Below, piece by piece: positions 6,279 through 9,821 of a stretch of 9,821 nucleotides of DNA (position 1 is the stretch's first letter; the number at the start of each line of letters is the position of its first letter). Origin of the DNA: Acidicaldus organivorans (GTDB lineage: Bacteria > Pseudomonadota > Alphaproteobacteria > Acetobacterales > Acetobacteraceae); NCBI GenBank assembly GCA_000759655.1, contig KN173883.1, positions 43,439 to 53,259 of the forward strand, in the 5' to 3' direction. The notes beneath the pieces are model-generated. The model ran no database searches. It was given only the letters and a program-made list of their open reading frames with translations, and was not told where the DNA came from. Made by a program: the position numbers and the translations under genes.

Positions 6279-7760
6279 ATGACGGGTGATCCTGGCGGAG
6301 GGTCCGCGCCTTTCATCCGCCTCGAAGGCATCGTCAAGCGGTTTGGCGCGATCGAGGCCCTGCGCGGGGTCTCGCTCGCCATCCCGCCCGCCACCACTCT
6401 CGCCCTCCTCGGTCACAATGGCGCGGGCAAGAGCACGCTGATGAACATCCTCGCCGGAACGCTCCGTCCCGACCGCGGGGCGATCCTGATCGCCGGCGAG
6501 GACCACGCCGCGCACTGGCAGGCGCGCCGCGCCTATGGGCTCGGGATCCGCTGCGTCTTTCAGGAACTCTCGCTCTGCCCCAATCTCGATGCGGTGGAGA
6601 ATACCCGCATCCTGCACCGCGAAATCTCGGGCAGAGGCTGGCGGCGGCGGACCGAAGCGCTGCTCGAGGAAACGCTTGGGCGGATCTTCGGCGGCGCGAA
6701 ACTCGATCTCCGCCATCCCGTGGGCGGTCTTTCCCTCGCCGCGCGGCAGATGATCGAAATCGCCCGCGCCTTCCTCCCCATCCCCGCTCCGCCGCGTCTG
6801 GTCATCCTCGATGAGCCCACCTCCTCGCTCGGCGCCCAGGCCGCAGAGGCGCTGCTCCGCTTCCTCCCCGAAGCGCACCGCGACGGGACGGCGGTGATCT
6901 TCATCTCGCACCGTTTGCGCGAGGTCCTCACCCATTGCCGGCGGGTCGTGGGGATGCGCGATGGCGAGATTACGGCCGAACGGGATGCCGCCGAACTCAC
7001 CCCCGAAGGCCTCGTCGAACTGATGGGATCGGCCCGCGCCGCCGCGACCTCTGACGAAGCCCGGGCAAAGGAAAGAGATAGGGTGCGCGTGAGCTTGCGC
7101 CTTCCCTCTCTTCCCGGCGGTCCCTCCGCCTTGATCGCCCGCGAGGCGGAGATCGTGGGGCTTGCCGGCCTCGACGGGCATGGCCAACGGGCGAGCCTGC
7201 TTCGCCTCTTTGCCGCCGCCCAGGGAGCGCGGATGCCAGACGTGCGCCTCGACGGGCGCGTGGCCTATGTGAGCGGCGATCGTCCCCGTGAGGGTGTCTT
7301 CCCGCTCTGGACGGTCGGGCACAACCTCACGGTGGGGCTCATCCGGCGCATCCAGCGATGGGGCTGGCTTTCGGCGGCGCAGGAGCGGGAGATCGCCGAG
7401 GACTGGCGGGGGCGGCTTCAGGTGCGCGCGCCTTCCATCGCCACCCCGATCCTCGCCCTCTCGGGAGGCAACCAGCAGAAAGTGCTGATCGCCCGCGCGC
7501 TCGCCGCCGAGCCCGACATCCTGCTCCTCGACGATCCGATGCGCGGCGTCGATATCGGCACCAAGCGGGAGCTCTTCGCGGTGCTCCGGGATGAGGCGGC
7601 GCGGGGGCGCACCATCCTGCTCTACACCACCGAGACCGAGGAGCTGGTCCATTGCGACCGAACCTACGTCTTCTTCGAGGGGCGGCTTGCCGACGAGATC
7701 CCGCGCGCCGCCTTCAATGAAGAGCGCCTGCTCCGCGCCTCCTTCGCCCATGCCGCCTGA
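6279..7760 (+). CDS. CUT2-type ABC transporter ATPase with two NBDs (RbsA/XylG-like)
   Basis: This 493-residue cytoplasmic ATPase has two fused nucleotide-binding domains and powers the importer. NBD1 is intact: Walker A GHNGAGKST (45-53), Q-loop Q95, signature LSLAARQ (151-157, the usual LSxAxxQ form of this family), Walker B LVILDEP (174-180) with Glu179, and H-loop His211. NBD2 has a GLDGHGQR (297-304) in place of Walker A with no lysine, signature LSGGNQQK (394-401), Walker B DILLLDDP (413-420) with Asp419 where the family has Glu, and Thr instead of the H-loop His. Its segment 314-340 is shorter than usual and reads GDRPREG where relatives have EDRKxxG. The start at 6279 has AAGGAAGGGGG at 6263-6273. 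Its last 11 nt overlap the next gene. Confidence 0.93.
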   Translation: MTGDPGGGSAPFIRLEGIVKRFGAIEALRGVSLAIPPATTLALLGHNGAGKSTLMNILAGTLRPDRGAILIAGEDHAAHWQARRAYGLGIRCVFQELSLCPNLDAVENTRILHREISGRGWRRRTEALLEETLGRIFGGAKLDLRHPVGGLSLAARQMIEIARAFLPIPAPPRLVILDEPTSSLGAQAAEALLRFLPEAHRDGTAVIFISHRLREVLTHCRRVVGMRDGEITAERDAAELTPEGLVELMGSARAAATSDEARAKERDRVRVSLRLPSLPGGPSALIAREAEIVGLAGLDGHGQRASLLRLFAAAQGARMPDVRLDGRVAYVSGDRPREGVFPLWTVGHNLTVGLIRRIQRWGWLSAAQEREIAEDWRGRLQVRAPSIATPILALSGGNQQKVLIARALAAEPDILLLDDPMRGVDIGTKRELFAVLRDEAARGRTILLYTTETEELVHCDRTYVFFEGRLADEIPRAAFNEERLLRASFAHAA

Positions 7761-8724
7761 CGCCTCTCGCCCCCGCCTTTCGGCGCCCTTCCGGCTCTCG
7801 CCGCTTGCGGCGCGTCCGCTGCTCGCGGCGCTTGCCCTCCTCCTCATGTTCGCCGTCATCGTCTGGCGGGAGCCGCGCGCGGCGAGCTATCTCGGGCTCC
7901 GTCTCCTCCTCAATTTCTCCATCCCCCTCATGTTCGCCGCGTTCGCCGCAATGGCGGTGATCGTGCTCGGCGACATCGATCTCGGGCTCGGCCCCTTCAT
8001 CGGCCTTGCCAACGTGATCAGCGCCCGCTGGCTTGCCGGAAATCCGTCTCTCGCCGCGCTCCTCCTCGTCCTTTCCCTCCTCGCCTATGCCGCAATGGGT
8101 GCGCTGATCGCCGCCCGCCGCCTCCCCTCGATCGTCATCACGCTGGGCGCCTCCTTCATCTGGCTCGGGGCTGGCCTCCTCATCCTCCCCACACCGGGCG
8201 GGGCTGCGCCAGACTGGCTCGCCGCCCTGCTCCGTCTGCACACGCCGTTCGTCCCCCTCCCCCTCTGGCTCGCCGTGGCCCTCGCCCTCGCTGGCCAAAT
8301 CCTTTTCATCACGAGCCCTGCCGGGGTGGTGCTGCGCGGCTTCGGCGGAGCGCCCGAGGCGCTGATCCGCGCCGGATGGTCGCTCATCGCCGCCAAATCC
8401 TTCCTCTACGGGCTGGCCGGGGCTTTCGGCATCCTCGCCGGACTGGCGCTCACCGGCATCAACACGACGGGCGATGCCAATTTCGGCACCCCCTACACCC
8501 TGCTCGCCATCGCCGCGGTGATCGTTGGCGGCGGCGAGTTCGCGGGCGGCATCGTCTCCCCGCCGGGGACGGTGATCGGGGCGCTCATCCTCCTCCTTTC
8601 CGGCGCGCTCCTCTCTTTCCTCGACGTCTCCACCGACTGGCAGCTCTCGGTGCAAGGCGGGATCCTCATCCTCGTCCTCGCCCTGCGCGCCCTTCTCCGC
8701 AAGAGAGACGCCCATGCCGCCTGA
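7750..8724 (+). CDS. CUT2-type ABC transporter permease 1 (RbsC-like)
   Basis: This 324-residue polytopic inner-membrane protein is one half of the transport channel. Several hydrophobic helices are clear (about 23-39, 56-75, 101-122, 125-146, 169-187, 214-235, 249-262, 273-292, 303-316). The BPD_transp_2 signature is GDIDLGLGPFIGLANVISA (74-92), corresponding to the family's GGIDLSVGS. RGFGGAPEALIRAGW (196-210) corresponds to the cytoplasmic ATPase-coupling loop, and GDANFGTPYTLLAIAAVIVGGGEFAGG (241-267) to the usual second signature. The start at 7750 overlaps the ATPase stop by 11 nt (ATGCCGCCTGA); no clear Shine-Dalgarno is visible, so translational coupling is likely. It ends with HAA and overlaps permease 2 by an identical 11 nt. 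Confidence 0.92.
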   Translation: MPPDASRPRLSAPFRLSPLAARPLLAALALLLMFAVIVWREPRAASYLGLRLLLNFSIPLMFAAFAAMAVIVLGDIDLGLGPFIGLANVISARWLAGNPSLAALLLVLSLLAYAAMGALIAARRLPSIVITLGASFIWLGAGLLILPTPGGAAPDWLAALLRLHTPFVPLPLWLAVALALAGQILFITSPAGVVLRGFGGAPEALIRAGWSLIAAKSFLYGLAGAFGILAGLALTGINTTGDANFGTPYTLLAIAAVIVGGGEFAGGIVSPPGTVIGALILLLSGALLSFLDVSTDWQLSVQGGILILVLALRALLRKRDAHAA

Positions 8725-9676
8725 ACGAGCGGAAGCACCCCATGCCCCCCTCATCCGCCTCGCGCGGCGCCCTTGGTTCTATGCCGCGACCGGCGCGGTG
8801 CTCGTGTGGCTGCTCGTGGTGGCGAGCGCCGAAGGACGGGGGGCCTGGGCCACGCTCGGCACGGCGCTCGGCTTCGGCACGTTCTATGTGATCACCGGGC
8901 TCGGCCAGATGCTGGTGATTGCGGCGGGACCGGGCAATATCGACCTCTCCATTCCCTCGATGATGACGCTCGCCGGCTATCTCGGCATGGGGCTGATGGG
9001 CGGAGAGAACGGACGGCTCGCTCTCGGCTTCCTCCTCGCCTTCGGGCTCGGCCTTGCCGGCGGAGCGGCCAATCTCCTCCTCATCCGCCTCTTCGCCATT
9101 CCCCCGATGATCGCCACCCTCGCCGCCGGGCTGGTCATGCAGTCGGTGACGATCGCCTATTCGCGGGGCTCGACCGCCAAACCGCCCCCGCTCCTGCTCG
9201 ACGCGGCACTCGCCCATCTCGGCCCGCTCCCCCTCATCGCGCTCGGAGCCCTCCTCCTCTCCGCCGTCATGGCGCTCCTCATGAGCCGCTCGGTCTTCGG
9301 CCGCACCCTGCTCGCCCTTGGCCAGAATGCGCGCGCCGCCTATCTCGCCGGGCTCCGCACCGGTCCCGCCCATGCCGCCGCCTATCTCCTTTCCGGCGTT
9401 TTCGCCGCGCTCGCCGGGTTCTGGCTTGCCGCCTATTCGGGCGGCGCCTCACTCAACATGGCGGAAGATTTCCTGCTGATGTCGATCGCGGTGGTGGTGC
9501 TCGGCGGAAGCCGGGTGAGCGGGGGCGCGGTGAGTGTCGGCGGGCTGTGGGGGGCCTCGCTCCTCCTCTATCTCATCGTCACCCTGCTCAATGTCTGGAC
9601 GGTGAGTGCGGGGCTGCGCTACGTGCTCACCGGCCTGATCATCCTGCTCGTGCTCGGCCTGAGCGGCGAGCGCTGA
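8714..9676 (+). CDS. CUT2-type ABC transporter permease 2 (RbsC-like)
   Basis: This 320-residue polytopic permease is a paralogue of the preceding one, so the channel is probably a heterodimer rather than the RbsC-type homodimer. The signature is GPGNIDLSIPSMMTLAGYLG (72-91), closer to the family consensus than that of permease 1. The coupling loop is ALGQNARAAYLAGL (201-214), and LLMSIAVVVLGGSRVSGGAVSVGG (254-277) is the C-terminal signature. About nine to ten hydrophobic segments are visible, with a proline-rich periplasmic-looking loop at 151-172. The start at 8714 lies within the last codons of permease 1; a weak AGAGAG at 8703-8708 precedes it. It is the last gene of the transporter, and a 66-nt gap follows with no obvious terminator. 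Confidence 0.92.
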   Translation: MPPERAEAPHAPLIRLARRPWFYAATGAVLVWLLVVASAEGRGAWATLGTALGFGTFYVITGLGQMLVIAAGPGNIDLSIPSMMTLAGYLGMGLMGGENGRLALGFLLAFGLGLAGGAANLLLIRLFAIPPMIATLAAGLVMQSVTIAYSRGSTAKPPPLLLDAALAHLGPLPLIALGALLLSAVMALLMSRSVFGRTLLALGQNARAAYLAGLRTGPAHAAAYLLSGVFAALAGFWLAAYSGGASLNMAEDFLLMSIAVVVLGGSRVSGGAVSVGGLWGASLLLYLIVTLLNVWTVSAGLRYVLTGLIILLVLGLSGER

Positions 9677-9707
9677 GCGGCAGACGCGCCATTCCCTGCC
9701 CCGTGCG

Positions 9708-9733
9708 GGCGAGCACCAGAGGCGAGCACGAGA
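9708..9733 (+). repeat. 13-bp tandem direct repeat upstream of the PaiB-like gene
   Basis: Positions 9708-9720 (GGCGAGCACCAGA) and 9721-9733 (GGCGAGCACGAGA) are adjacent copies with 12 of 13 bases identical. The second copy ends 9 nt before the ATG at 9743, and its GAGCACGAGAG region would overlap the ribosome binding site. It may be an operator, a small tandem duplication, or chance. Confidence 0.45.
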
Positions 9734-9742
9734 GACCCCCCC

Positions 9743-9821
9743 ATGCTCTACACCCCCCTTCCCTTCCGCGAGAGCCGCCCTGAGGTGATCTTCGCCGCGC
9801 TCCGCGCCCATCCGCTCGCCC
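9743..9821 (+). CDS. Probable PaiB/FMN-binding negative regulator family protein (5' end only)
   Basis: Only the first 26 codons lie in the window. They read MLYTPLPFRESRPEVIFAAL followed by RAHPLA, which matches the characteristic start of the PaiB family (MYxPxxFxExxPExLxxLIRAHPLATL). Members have a split-barrel flavin-reductase-like fold and bind FMN; PaiB itself was described as a negative transcriptional regulator in Bacillus, but most homologues are uncharacterised. The gene begins 66 nt after permease 2 in the same direction, and a GAGAG about 8-10 nt upstream could serve as a weak Shine-Dalgarno. Whether it is co-transcribed with the transporter cannot be judged. The call rests on a short but distinctive N-terminus. 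Confidence 0.7.
   Translation, partial: MLYTPLPFRESRPEVIFAALRAHPLA

Noticed and set aside
5148..7859. Minus-strand open frame of about 903 codons antisense to the binding protein and ATPase
   Set aside because: It is a composition artefact: Arg/Gly/Glu/His-rich with no domain, fully opposite two well-supported genes.
7714..8754. Minus-strand open frame antisense to permease 1
   Set aside because: The translation is charged and repetitive (Glu/Gly/Arg) with no hydrophobic or domain pattern, while the plus strand encodes a clear permease.
1..9821. CRISPR arrays, insertion sequences, toxin-antitoxin or defence genes
   Set aside because: None was seen: no regularly spaced repeats, no transposase motifs or long terminal inverted repeats, and nearly all DNA is accounted for by housekeeping or transport genes.

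Overview
The window is a very GC-rich stretch (about 70% by eye) with dense, overlapping genes. It looks like an ordinary chromosomal region of an alphaproteobacterium. The ccmC-ccmD-ccmE-ccmF order, the YciI-EVE gene pair and the strong preference for GCC/CTC/CGC codons fit the Rhodospirillales/Acetobacteraceae, but the family assignment is an inference. I see no insertion sequences, phage genes, CRISPR arrays, tRNA or rRNA.

Left part (1-3233, minus strand): a System I cytochrome c maturation operon transcribed leftwards, ccmC > ccmD > ccmE > ccmF. All three internal junctions are 4-nt ATGA stop/start overlaps, so translation is probably coupled. CcmC and CcmD load haem onto the periplasmic chaperone CcmE, and CcmF is the haem lyase that passes it to apocytochrome c. 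ccmF runs off the left edge; ccmG/ccmH and ccmA/ccmB are not visible.

Middle (3341-4921, plus strand): diverging from ccmC are a small YciI-like protein and an EVE-domain protein separated by 6 nt, then a PaaG-like enoyl-CoA hydratase/isomerase with its own good ribosome binding site. No other phenylacetate-pathway gene is present.

Right part (5088-9676, plus strand): a complete CUT2-type (RbsABC-like) ABC importer made of a secreted type I periplasmic binding protein, a double-NBD ATPase and two different permeases. The last three genes are joined by two 11-nt overlaps whose 16-nt core is identical. The substrate cannot be read from the sequence, and no regulator or catabolic gene lies beside the importer. 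A strong stem-loop sits in the binding-protein leader, and inverted repeats sit between binding protein and ATPase. The second ATPase half is degenerate. The window ends in the first 26 codons of a probable PaiB/FMN-binding regulator family gene.

Nothing here is a convincing undescribed system. The points most worth a second look are the degenerate second NBD, the duplicated coupling junctions, the leader and intercistronic RNA structures of the transporter, and the anomalous 5' end of ccmC.
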